Source of the DNA: Lutispora sp.
Lineage (GTDB): Bacteria; Bacillota; Clostridia; Lutisporales; Lutisporaceae
Length of the DNA: 8,594 bases
Direction: 5' to 3'
Assembly: GCA_030834765.1 (NCBI GenBank)
Contig: JAUQXG010000317.1
Span: 1 to 8,594 of the forward strand
A model generated the notes under the pieces. The model was not told where the DNA came from. It saw only the letters and a list, made by a program, of their open reading frames with translations, and ran no database searches. Each line of letters starts with the position of its first letter. The first letter of the stretch is position 1. The position numbers were made by a program, and so were the translations under genes. Positions 1-6,234 of this stretch are shown here, in pieces.

Positions 1-164
1 AGCATGTAAAAAAATCCATCTTTCTTTGTGCTACTATGCTCATTATAGATGAAAAATCTATTTTTGTTAAGCAAAAATTAGAACTTAATCTTGCAAAATG
101 CAGTGAATTTAGCAATCAAGATTTTACCTTTTCATTCAACCCTTTTACATTAAATATTGAATAG
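1..164 (+). CDS. 3' end of an unrecognised gene, cut by the window edge
   Basis: One frame is open from base 3 to a TAG at 162-164 and gives 53 residues, starting HVKKSIFLCATML and ending NPFTLNIE. The other two plus-strand frames hit stops within the first 50 bases or so. An internal ATG at 36 has no ribosome binding site in front of it, so this looks like the tail of a longer gene beginning outside the window. There is no signal peptide, clear membrane helix or known motif. I do not recognise the family. The chance that a 53-codon open frame is accidental in AT-rich DNA is real. Confidence 0.4.
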   Translation, partial: HVKKSIFLCATMLIIDEKSIFVKQKLELNLAKCSEFSNQDFTFSFNPFTLNIE

Positions 165-207
165 CATCATGAATATTAATTAAATGACTCTTCTGGGAAT
201 CTTTTTC

Positions 208-274
208 TATTGCAAAATTTTACAAATAGTATTATTTTCGACATATTTTGCGCTATACAAGTGCTAAAATGTAA
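208..274 (+). promoter_or_regulatory. Promoter-like repeated element, copy 1, with a Spo0A-type box
   Basis: This 67-bp stretch aligns without a gap to 3510-3576, with 50 of 67 positions identical by hand count. Shared blocks are TATTGCA at the left end, TTTTCGACAT in the middle (TTCGACA at 237-243) and TA(A/G)AAT at the right end (265-270). TTCGACA is the reverse complement of TGTCGAA, the core of the Spo0A box known from Bacillus and Clostridium. TAAAAT resembles a sigma-A -10 hexamer. The element is oriented toward the gene at 751, though that start is almost 500 bases away. The repeat is seen directly; promoter activity and Spo0A control are inferred. Confidence 0.5.
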
Positions 275-411
275 CTGTTTTATATAAAATGTAATCTTCT
301 ATTGATGCCATGGATAAGCATTAATATTCAGCTACTATACGATTGATTGTAACAATAAAAAACCACATCATTCTACAATGACATCAATAATTTATGAAAG
401 ATGGTATTGAG

Positions 412-446
412 GAAGTATTAACCTCTGTAAGTTAATAGAAAACTTC
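412..446 (+). other. Hairpin in the gene-free stretch
   Basis: ATTAAC (417-422) and GTTAAT (431-436) form a perfect 6-bp stem around an 8-base loop. The flanking GAAGT (412-416) can pair with ACTTC (442-446), leaving a five-base bulge on the right side. No T run follows, so it is not an intrinsic terminator. It may be part of a longer leader RNA starting at the promoter-like element at 208-274, or chance. Confidence 0.3.
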
Positions 447-469
447 ACCTATCAATGCACTCAAGTCCA

Positions 470-509
470 CTTTGGCTAAATTAAGATCAAGTCTACAATG
501 AAGCCAAAG
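470..509. repeat. 8-bp inverted repeat CTTTGGCT / AGCCAAAG
   Basis: CTTTGGCT (470-477) and AGCCAAAG (502-509) are exact reverse complements separated by 24 bases. With the hairpin at 412-446 this gives two stems in a row in otherwise gene-free DNA. No function is assigned. Confidence 0.4.
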
Positions 510-750
510 CACATTCTTCAGTCTAAGATAAGAGCTATCTGAGCTTCTTGGTGCCTGGAATTAGAGACGTTATCAGAAAGGTACTTCAAAGTTATACTTT
601 TCTTTTCATGCTTGGAACCAGAATATAATTTGCTTCTTAGCTGATAAATAATGTATTAATCGCATTTTTATTTAATAATTGGTTTCATCTTACTAATGAT
701 TACTGAAAAAATTAGTTACTTACTCAAAATTACCATCAGGAGAGAATACA

Positions 751-1080
751 ATGGATGACTTTTTTAAAATTTTTAGATCCAAAAATATAGTTTTAGTGTC
801 ATGCGTATTATCATATGTTAGCTATTGGAGCATTATGGTTACTATTGCTGGGATGTTAGATAGGAAATTTAATACTATTGATGGGTATGCAATGGCTACA
901 GGATTCATATTTGGACCAATAATGTCTATTATTCTTGCGGTTTCTCTCTACTGTGCTTTAGGGTATATTCAAAAAAAGAATAACTGGAAGATTTATAATT
1001 TCTTGATCGCTCTTCATATTTTGTTGTGGATGCTAACGGTCTTATTATTTGCAATACCATCAGGATGGTATTGCAAATAA
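751..1080 (+). CDS. Small three-helix membrane protein, unknown function
   Basis: The 109-residue product begins MDDFFKIFRSKN and has an AGGAGAG ribosome binding site 6 bases before the ATG, so the start is well supported. Hydrophobic stretches at about residues 11-34, 47-73 and 82-102 predict three membrane helices, with a short basic loop (QKKNNWK) between the second and third. There are no catalytic motifs and I do not recognise the family. The last dozen codons, encoding LLFAIPSGWYCK, lie inside a 40-bp palindrome at 1043-1082 that includes the stop codon. The natural C-terminus may therefore have been replaced when that sequence arose or inserted. The gene is followed by a candidate structured RNA rather than another gene. 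Confidence 0.7.
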   Translation: MDDFFKIFRSKNIVLVSCVLSYVSYWSIMVTIAGMLDRKFNTIDGYAMATGFIFGPIMSIILAVSLYCALGYIQKKNNWKIYNFLIALHILLWMLTVLLFAIPSGWYCK

Positions 1081-1082
1081 TA
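1043..1082. repeat. 40-bp near-perfect palindrome over the stop codon
   Basis: The arms at 1043-1061 and 1064-1082 are perfect 19-bp reverse complements with only AG (1062-1063) between them. The core reads GCAATACCATC, AG, GATGGTATTGC. It covers the last codons and TAA of the 751 gene. No T run follows on either strand, so it is not a standard intrinsic terminator. It could be a dimeric repressor operator, a recombination or insertion scar, or a processing hairpin. The symmetry is seen directly; the role is open. Confidence 0.8.
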
Positions 1083-1099
1083 GCATATCTACTCAGAAT
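1071..1099 (+). promoter_or_regulatory. Weak candidate promoter for the structured RNA
   Basis: TTGCAA (1071-1076) and CAGAAT (1094-1099) are separated by 17 bases and match the sigma-A -35 and -10 hexamers at four of six positions each. Transcription would start near 1106, just ahead of the GGGGGG run at 1118. The -35 hexamer sits in the right arm of the palindrome, so a protein bound there would block it. This is suggestive only. Confidence 0.25.
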
Positions 1100-1117
1100 A
1101 CTTTAGAGAAAATCATT

Positions 1118-1310
1118 GGGGGGTTATCTGTGATTGAACTAGGTTATAGGTGTCTTATCCATCCGATGACAAAACCCTCACACGGCGGCAAGAGCGAGGA
1201 ACAGTCCGTGCCTTGGGTTGCCGGAAGTATTTGCTCTGGATTAGGGACTGGGGCAAGCACACCTCTTCACCAGGAGCGAAGCTCCGCCAGAGAGAAAATT
1301 TGAGGGTATT
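1118..1310 (+). ncRNA. Candidate structured noncoding RNA with pseudoknot
   Basis: This block stands out from the AT-rich surroundings: 76 of 130 bases at 1161-1290 are G or C by hand count. Helices found on the plus strand: ACCCTCA (1174-1180) with TGAGGGT (1301-1307), closing the domain; CACGG (1181-1185) with CCGTG (1206-1210); CGGCAA (1186-1191) with TTGCCG (1218-1223), which interlocks with the previous helix as an H-type pseudoknot; CTCTGG (1234-1239) with CCAGAG (1287-1292); and GGAGC (1273-1277) with GCTCC (1281-1285) around a GAA loop. AGGTGT (1148-1153) can also pair with ACACCT (1259-1264). The GCGAAGC mini-hairpin is exceptionally stable in this orientation, favouring the plus strand. 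The size is about 190 nt. It does not match the riboswitch, SRP, RNase P or tmRNA cores I know. The clostridial raiA-motif RNA is of similar size, but I cannot confirm that class from memory. Confidence 0.6.
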
Positions 1311-1416
1311 TAATGAATAACTGATATTTTATAAGGTGAAATATTAATTTTTATAAAGACATTTTTTACTGAACTACCTATACAATACTTAATATAATTG
1401 AAAGGAAGAAAAATAT

Positions 1417-2400
1417 ATGAAAAAGTTAAGTTTTTCAATTTTGATGATATTGCTTATTTTAATGCTTTGTGGATGGAGTTCGAATAATCCTGACAAAAGA
1501 ATCAAAGTACAAGAAAAATTAGAAGAAATCAATGAGTTGATTGATAATGAAGAGTTTGATAAAGCTTTTGAGCAATCTAAAATTATTGTTGATATTCCAC
1601 TTTTCAGTGAAGAAGATATGAATGCTATAGTTGTTAAGTTTCAATACAAAAATAGAATTGAAGAAGGTTTATATATTTTAAACGTATTATTACTTAGAAA
1701 CGGGAAAAATGATAGCACGCTAAATAATCTTAGTTGGGCTTATCATATGATAGATAAAAATGAATCAGCAAATTATTTCGCAGATAAAGCACTGGCTATA
1801 TTACCAAATTCTGCATATGAGTATGGTAATAAGGCGAATGCACTTAGAGGGCTTAGAAAACCAGAAGAGGCTATCAAGTATTATGATTTTGCTCTCGAAT
1901 TATGTCCCGATTTTCCCCAAGCTATTTGGGGAAAGGCTATAGTTTATAATGATATAAAGGATTATGCAAAATCACTTGAATTCTTTAAGAAGTACCGTGA
2001 GATTGAGCCCGATGATGCAAAAAGTACAAGATACTATATTACCTCTTGTTATCGTGAGATGAATCAGATAATGAATGCAATTAAGGAATATGAAAATTAT
2101 TTTAAGCAGGATCAATCAGACACATCTCCTCTTTATTCAATTGCATATATCTATTATGAACAAAAGGATTATAAAAAAGCATTAGAGTATTATGATAAAA
2201 TACTCAATATTGATGTTAATGATGCGTGGGCATATTATAATCGAGTTGATTGTTATGCAAAACTGGATAGGATGGATGAAGCAATTGAAACTTTAAAAAA
2301 AGCTATTGAGCTTGACTCCGAATGCTTATATGAAATCATTTACTTAGATGAAATTGATAAGCTTAAAACGCATAAGAAGTTTATAACAATATTTGAATAA
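1417..2400 (+). CDS. Exported, probably membrane-anchored TPR protein
   Basis: The 327-residue protein starts at an ATG 8 bases after AAGGAAG (1402-1408). Residues 1-18 are a signal-like segment: two lysines, a hydrophobic core, then Cys18. The lipobox-like LMLC has Leu instead of the usual Gly, Ala or Ser before the Cys, so lipidation is uncertain; it may be a signal anchor instead. Six tetratricopeptide repeats follow at about residues 98-131, 132-165, 166-199, 200-233, 235-268 and 269-302. The Y/G..A and EAI..Y..AL..P pattern is clearest in repeat 2 (EEAIKYYDFALELCPD). The end, LDEIDKLKTHKKFITI, is a typical TPR capping segment and resembles the end of the convergent TPR gene at 7526. TPRs are protein-binding scaffolds; the partner is unknown. 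The frame is intact, unlike the genes just downstream. Confidence 0.85.
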   Translation: MKKLSFSILMILLILMLCGWSSNNPDKRIKVQEKLEEINELIDNEEFDKAFEQSKIIVDIPLFSEEDMNAIVVKFQYKNRIEEGLYILNVLLLRNGKNDSTLNNLSWAYHMIDKNESANYFADKALAILPNSAYEYGNKANALRGLRKPEEAIKYYDFALELCPDFPQAIWGKAIVYNDIKDYAKSLEFFKKYREIEPDDAKSTRYYITSCYREMNQIMNAIKEYENYFKQDQSDTSPLYSIAYIYYEQKDYKKALEYYDKILNIDVNDAWAYYNRVDCYAKLDRMDEAIETLKKAIELDSECLYEIIYLDEIDKLKTHKKFITIFE

Positions 2401-2454
2401 TCATATATAAGCATGAATATCTGTGGAGTAGTGATATGAGAGGATGTTGTCTTA

Positions 2455-3288
2455 ATGGAAAATTTATTTGAGAATTATAATAACTATATGAAATATGATT
2501 ATGTATTAGCTAACCCAAATGCTGATATATCTGGTGGAGCTTTAGAGAAAAAACAAATAGATGATATTAAAAATTATCCAGAAATTAATAAAATAAGAAT
2601 CATGGGATTAAAACAAGATTCATTTGAATATTTCATTGAAAAATATGGTCGATAATTTAAGTCCATATACTTTTTTAAAAATAAAGCTGTAAAAGATTTA
2701 AGTCCTCTTTCATCGTTGAAAAATATTGAATTTATAGGATACTTTTTTAATCAAGGTTGTAATGAGCTATGGGATATGACTAGAAACTTTTCCTTAAAAG
2801 GATTATCAATTAACGATTTTTCAAAACTACATAACATTGATGATATTGTTACAGCTCCCAATTTAGAGTTCTTTGATTTCGGAAATATGGTCTGGAATAC
2901 TATGACCTTGGATACTTTGAAACCTCTTGCAGGAACTAAATTGAGATATTTGCAGTTTAATGCAAAGAAAATTATTGATAATGATATAACGCCCATAGCT
3001 AATATAAAAACACTTGAAGAACTAAACTTCCCCACAAATTTATTTGAAACAGAGCAAATTGCTTGGCTTACCGCAAAGCTAGTGAATGTAAAATCATCTT
3101 CTTTGGGGCCGTACCATATGATAGATGAACCACTAGAATGGAAAAGTAGCAGTGGTATAAAAATGAAAGACACTTTTATACATGGCAAAGGGAAGCCTTT
3201 TCTTGATTCACATTTAGATAAAAAGCGCATAGATAAATACGTTCAAGAATTTGAGAGAATGGTAAAGAAGTTCAATAGCAATATTTAA
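2455..3288 (+). pseudogene. Leucine-rich-repeat-like protein gene broken by an in-frame TAA
   Basis: Translation from the ATG at 2455, 11 bases after GAGAGG (2438-2443), reaches TAA at 2653-2655 (codon 67) after EYFIEKYGR. The same frame then continues without interruption for another 210 residues (FKSIYFFKNKAVKDLSPLSS onward) to the TAA at 3286-3288. No frame change is needed, so one base substitution, for example CAA to TAA, explains the break. The intact product would be about 277 residues. Imperfect LRR-like units are seen: LSPLSSLKNIEFI, TAPNLEFFDFGN, LAGTKLRYLQFN and IKTLEELNFPTN. Such repeats bind other proteins. The TTG at 2716 that opens the downstream piece lies mid-repeat with no ribosome binding site, so it is not a real start. 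Readthrough or a sequencing error cannot be ruled out. Confidence 0.75.
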
Positions 3289-3482
3289 ATCTAGAAAATA
3301 ATGAGTTGATAGGCATATCCCCCTTACATTTCTACCTTTTACTCCAACAATTTTTGCTATATAGAATGATAGTAGACTGCTATGTTTGTATACCTTACCG
3401 CCGGTGCTTATTTATAATAAGATGATTTAGGATGTGTCTCCTGCCCTATTTTAAAGCTATCAGTAAATAATATATTGTGTTT
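3289..3482. other. Intergenic stretch without a recognisable feature
   Basis: I see no reading frame, ribosome binding site or strong hairpin between the LRR-like pseudogene and the terminator. A patch around 3395-3410 (ACCGCCGGTG) is locally GC-rich but too short to interpret. Confidence 0.6.
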
Positions 3483-3510
3483 AAGTGACTTTTATTGAAG
3501 TCACTTTTTT
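3483..3510 (+). terminator. Intrinsic terminator downstream of the LRR-like gene
   Basis: AAGTGACTT (3483-3491) and AAGTCACTT (3498-3506) form a perfect 9-bp stem with a six-base loop, TTATTG. The stem ends in a continuous T run (3505-3510). It abuts the promoter-like element that starts at 3510, which separates the upstream and downstream transcription units. Confidence 0.8.
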
Positions 3511-3576
3511 ATTGCAGAATTCTACATATGGTATAGTTTTCGACATTATTCGCATTGGACAAGTAGTAGAATATAA
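3510..3576 (+). promoter_or_regulatory. Promoter-like repeated element, copy 2, with a Spo0A-type box
   Basis: This is the partner of 208-274, aligned gap-free with identical spacing: TATTGCA at 3510, TTCGACA at 3539-3545, and TAGAAT at 3567-3572 exactly 28 bases after the start of TTCGACA, as in copy 1. It lies directly after a terminator and 87 bases before the ATG at 3664, the expected place for the promoter of that gene. TTCGACA is the reverse complement of the Spo0A-box core TGTCGAA. No good -35 hexamer sits at the usual spacing, so activation by a bound regulator would make sense, but that is inference. Confidence 0.55.
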
Positions 3577-3663
3577 GGGAATTTGGAAATATCCTGTAAT
3601 TATATCAATTATTAATTTGATAATCCCTATATAATATATTAATACACTGTAGGGGGTAGTAAT

Positions 3664-4255
3664 ATGGGTTATATTGACTTTGTGAAAGAGGGAGTTAATT
3701 TTTTTTACTTTAAATAAGCTAGAATTATATTTATGGAGTTTCTTAGTTCTGGTAAGTATTTTACTGTATAGATATTTTAATAACAGCTTAGAAAAAAGTA
3801 CGCTTGTCGAACATGAAGAAATCAAAAACTGCCTTGATGTTTATTCAGAAGTAATACTCTCTATTAGCAAATATAATAATAAGGATATAAGTAATAAAGA
3901 ATTATTTTATCAAATTCATAGTTTACTTCCAATCTGTTCAGATAAAATTAAGCCTATGATTTTAGAAATAAGTATCAAGGATAATGAAAATGAAGAATTA
4001 AAAAAGCTAGAATTATTAGTTGAAAATATAAAAAAAGAATTCTCAAGCATAAAGTATCTTGATACAAGCAGCATCAAAAATAAACTATCAAGTGACTCTT
4101 ATACTGTATATTCCTATTATCTTAAAAATAGTGGTCTAATAAGAATATTTGTATCAGCCATTTTTACATTTATAAGTATACTTTTGATATTTATTTTTAT
4201 AAGTTTTATAACCATATTTAATACAAATTATTTTAATCATAGATTTGCTTTGTAG
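3664..4255 (+). pseudogene. Two-helix membrane protein frameshifted at a run of eight T
   Basis: A GGGGG motif at about 3652-3656 precedes the ATG at 3664. Translation gives MGYIDFVKEGVNFFYFK and stops. Removing one T from the run at 3699-3706 restores a single frame to the TAG at 4253-4255 and a 196-residue product: MGYIDFVKEGVNFFTLNKLE, then a helix at about 19-37 (LYLWSFLVLVSILLYRYF), a charged extramembrane region of about 120 residues, and a second helix at about 161-187. Both halves read as natural coding sequence, so a one-base insertion in the T tract is the simplest explanation. It could be a fixed mutation, phase variation by slipped strands, transcriptional slippage or a sequencing error. 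The ATG at 3956 is internal and lacks a ribosome binding site. The family is unrecognised. Confidence 0.7.
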
Positions 4256-4256
4256 T

Positions 4257-4484
4257 ATGTTTTACTTAGCAGTATTAGTTTCTACTGCTGATATTATGTT
4301 TAACAGACGTTTTATTGCAAATAAGAAGAATATATTTGCATTTATTTCTCTATTTATTTCTCCTGCATTATTCTTAATTCCTATACCTTGGTTATCTTCA
4401 ATCTTGTATGCAATAATTACATTTGTATATGCTTTGAAAATATCTCCTAAAACAATTAAGAAGTTCAATGTTTTTCAATCTTAA
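4257..4484 (+). CDS. Short hydrophobic ORF, coupled gene or continuation of the previous one
   Basis: The ATG at 4257 is one base after the TAG of the preceding gene (TAGTATG), the arrangement used for stop-start reinitiation. It has no ribosome binding site of its own. The frame is open back to 4212. The 75-residue product has hydrophobic stretches MFYLAVLVSTADIMF, then about 20 residues ending SPALFLIPIPWL, then SSILYAIITFVYAL, with a basic tail ending KKFNVFQS. It may be a small translationally coupled membrane protein, or the C-terminal part of the 3664 gene separated by a second frameshift around 4212-4253. I cannot choose between these from one sequence. Confidence 0.45.
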   Translation: MFYLAVLVSTADIMFNRRFIANKKNIFAFISLFISPALFLIPIPWLSSILYAIITFVYALKISPKTIKKFNVFQS

Positions 4485-4633
4485 GACATACTGGGATAAT
4501 AACCGCTCATTATATTTGATTTATGAACAGGAAAACACTACAAACCAAGTAGTATAAACAAAAGCACCTATAGTCTAGTTTATAAGTATAATATATTTCT
4601 TCAAAACTAATTATAATGTGCTGGAGGAATAAT

Positions 4634-5776
4634 ATGCAAAACCATAGTGAGGAATTAAGAAAACAGTTTTCTTTACTTAAAGATGAACTACTAGTTGAAA
4701 TATTAAACATTTCTTCAAAAGAATATACCGATGAAGCTCTTCATGCAGCAAATGACGAGTTAAATTCTCGAGGTATTTATAATGCTCTTATAGATAAAGA
4801 AAAAGAAGATCGCACTCTTAGAGATATATTATTTCAAGTAAAATTTGATAATATTAAACGCGCCTTAATAAGAAATTTTAATATCGAGAAAGAAAATATT
4901 GAGAAATATGAAACCGTATTTCATGAGTTATTATATCTCTCCCCTTCCGATCCTAATAATGTTCGTATTATTATTAATAAACAATGTGAAGAATTTGGCA
5001 ATAAATATAACGAGTGGAATGTTTTTGGTATTGATTCTGATTCAAAAGAAAAATTTAGCTTAGAGCTTTATAACTGGTGCGACTGGATTAGTTTTAAAGT
5101 TGATAATGAAAATATATATCTTCTAGGAAAGGATTTCTTTATTGCTTGCTGCCTTAAAGAAATGACTATTCATGGTTTTAGCTCTGAAGAAATTGATAAA
5201 AAGTATCTTGAAATCTCATCAATATCAGATGATGTAACGTTTGAAGCTTATTTGAATGATTCTGAAGAAATTGATATCGATCAAGTACACCCTTGGGCGA
5301 GGTACTGGGCTAGATCAATAGATATAGGAATCTTTTCTCTCATACTAGGCTCAATAATGTCATTTATTCCGAAACCTATCATATATGTAATTGCACGTAT
5401 AAATTATTTTATGCCTATCTCACTATTTATTTGGATTATTGTACAATCTGCTCTGCTTTCAACTTAGGGTACTACTCTTGGTAAATATCTTCTAGGTGTT
5501 ATTGTTAGAGACAAAGATAATAATAAGCTAAGCTATAGCTGTGCACTTAACCGCAGTGTATCAGTTTGGATTTATGGTCTAGGGTGTGGTATTAGTATAA
5601 TTGGCTTCATTACTAATATTGTTTCTTATGACAGGTTGATAAGTAGAGGTATAACTAAATGGGATGAAAGCGGAAAATACTCTATCACTCATAAAAAAGT
5701 AAGCAACATAAATGTAGCTATAGCAATAATAATCATAATTGGAATCCCGGTACTTAAGTATTTAAATATTATATAG
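4634..5776 (+). pseudogene. DUF6557-like/RDD-family membrane protein broken by an in-frame TAG
   Basis: The start is the ATG at 4634, 5 bases after GGAGGA (4623-4628); an ATG at 4616 lies before the Shine-Dalgarno and is rejected. Residues 18-48 carry a helix motif common in clostridial accessory proteins (LLVEIL..SSKEYTDEAL...ELNSRG). Residues 65-195 resemble DUF6557 (KYETVFHELLYLSP, and CLKEMTIHGFSSEEI near 172-187). An RDD domain begins at PWARYWARSIDIGI (220-233). TAG at 5465-5467 (codon 278) interrupts it. The same frame resumes as GTTLGKYLLGVIVRDKDNNK, the hallmark RDD segment, then RS.SVWIYGLGCGI and SYDRLISRGITKWDESGKYS, a last hydrophobic stretch, and TAG at 5774-5776. The full frame is 380 codons. 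RDD proteins are multi-helix membrane proteins, sometimes linked to ion transport. One substitution explains the stop. Confidence 0.85.
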
Positions 5777-5815
5777 ATATAAATTATATATAAATAAAAC
5801 ATGGGGTTTAATAAT

Positions 5816-6142
5816 ATGGACAATAATATCTTAACTAATGATGAAAACACTAAAACAAAGGTCTCCAAGATATCTAAAATCTCATTTACTATTTTAATTG
5901 GTTCATATGTATTTTTTGCATTAGGCATATTGCTAAAAAATATACTCCTTCCTATAACTGCTATAGCTCCATACGTATTATTCTGCGCAGTATTAACTTC
6001 AGCAATATTATCAATAATCGATTTTACTAAGAAAAATAGAAAGAAATGGTTGTCAATTTTGACAATCACATTAGATATATCTTATTTCCTTCTCTTCATA
6101 TTCATAGTAGTATTTTTTCAATTCTTTATATCCATACGGTAA
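5816..6142 (+). CDS. Small three-helix membrane protein, unknown function
   Basis: I prefer the ATG at 5816 because GGGG lies about 9 bases before it; the in-frame ATG at 5801 has no ribosome binding site and would add only MGFNN. The 108-residue product starts with a polar, Asn/Asp/Lys-rich tail (MDNNILTNDENTKTK) followed by hydrophobic segments at about residues 22-41, 43-70 and 78-106. A basic loop, KKNRKKW, precedes the third. The frame is intact. I do not recognise the family. It lies 39 bases after the end of the broken RDD gene and could be co-transcribed with it. Confidence 0.65.
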   Translation: MDNNILTNDENTKTKVSKISKISFTILIGSYVFFALGILLKNILLPITAIAPYVLFCAVLTSAILSIIDFTKKNRKKWLSILTITLDISYFLLFIFIVVFFQFFISIR

Positions 6143-6234
6143 ATTTCAAGCAGTCTTAATTCCTGGAAAATTGCGAGAAATTTTATGAAGTAACTAATAC
6201 TAGCACAATAAATTAAAGATTGGAGGTGTACATT

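Larger units (their letters stand above)
165..750. other. Long gene-free stretch upstream of the 751 gene
   Basis: No reading frame of useful length is visible on either strand. The stretch holds the promoter-like element at 208-274, a hairpin at 412-446 and another at 470-509, all listed separately. The part from about 460 to 610 is less AT-rich than its surroundings and could be a worn-out gene or mobile element. One short frame reads LVPGIRDVIRKVLQSY near 550-600, but I could not match it to a transposase. The ribosome binding site for the next gene, AGGAGAG, is at 738-744. Confidence 0.6.

Noticed and set aside
165..750. CRISPR array or insertion sequence in the gene-free stretch
   Set aside because: There are no regularly spaced direct repeats, no terminal inverted repeats with target duplications, and no transposase frame.
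1049..1303. 84-codon ORF across the GC-rich block
   Set aside because: It starts inside the palindrome, has no ribosome binding site, and its composition (Ser/Gly/Pro-rich, unlike the neighbours) follows from the structured RNA. The paired segments explain the sequence better than a protein does.
1393..1398. TATAAT just before the 1417 gene
   Set aside because: It is so close to the ribosome binding site that transcription would begin inside it, and no -35 hexamer is present.
2751..3230. Long minus-strand ORF of 159 codons
   Set aside because: It is the antisense shadow of the LRR-like frame; the plus strand gives the natural composition and LRR-like pattern.
2716..3288. Separate 190-residue protein starting at TTG 2716
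   Set aside because: The TTG encodes a leucine in the middle of an LRR-like unit, without a ribosome binding site, in the same frame as the ATG at 2455.
3805..3811. Second exact TGTCGAA (Spo0A-box core)
   Set aside because: It lies inside the restored reading frame of the 3664 gene with no promoter-like context or similarity to the two 67-bp elements, so it is probably chance.
3481..3825. Minus-strand ORF of 114 codons
   Set aside because: It runs across the terminator, the promoter-like element and the frameshifted 3664 gene, and has no ribosome binding site or family resemblance.
4612..4617. TATAAT just before the 4634 gene
   Set aside because: Only five bases separate it from the Shine-Dalgarno, so it cannot act as the -10 of that gene.
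5689..6069. Minus-strand ORF of 126 codons
   Set aside because: It is antisense to the RDD tail and the 5816 membrane protein, both of which have better starts and composition.
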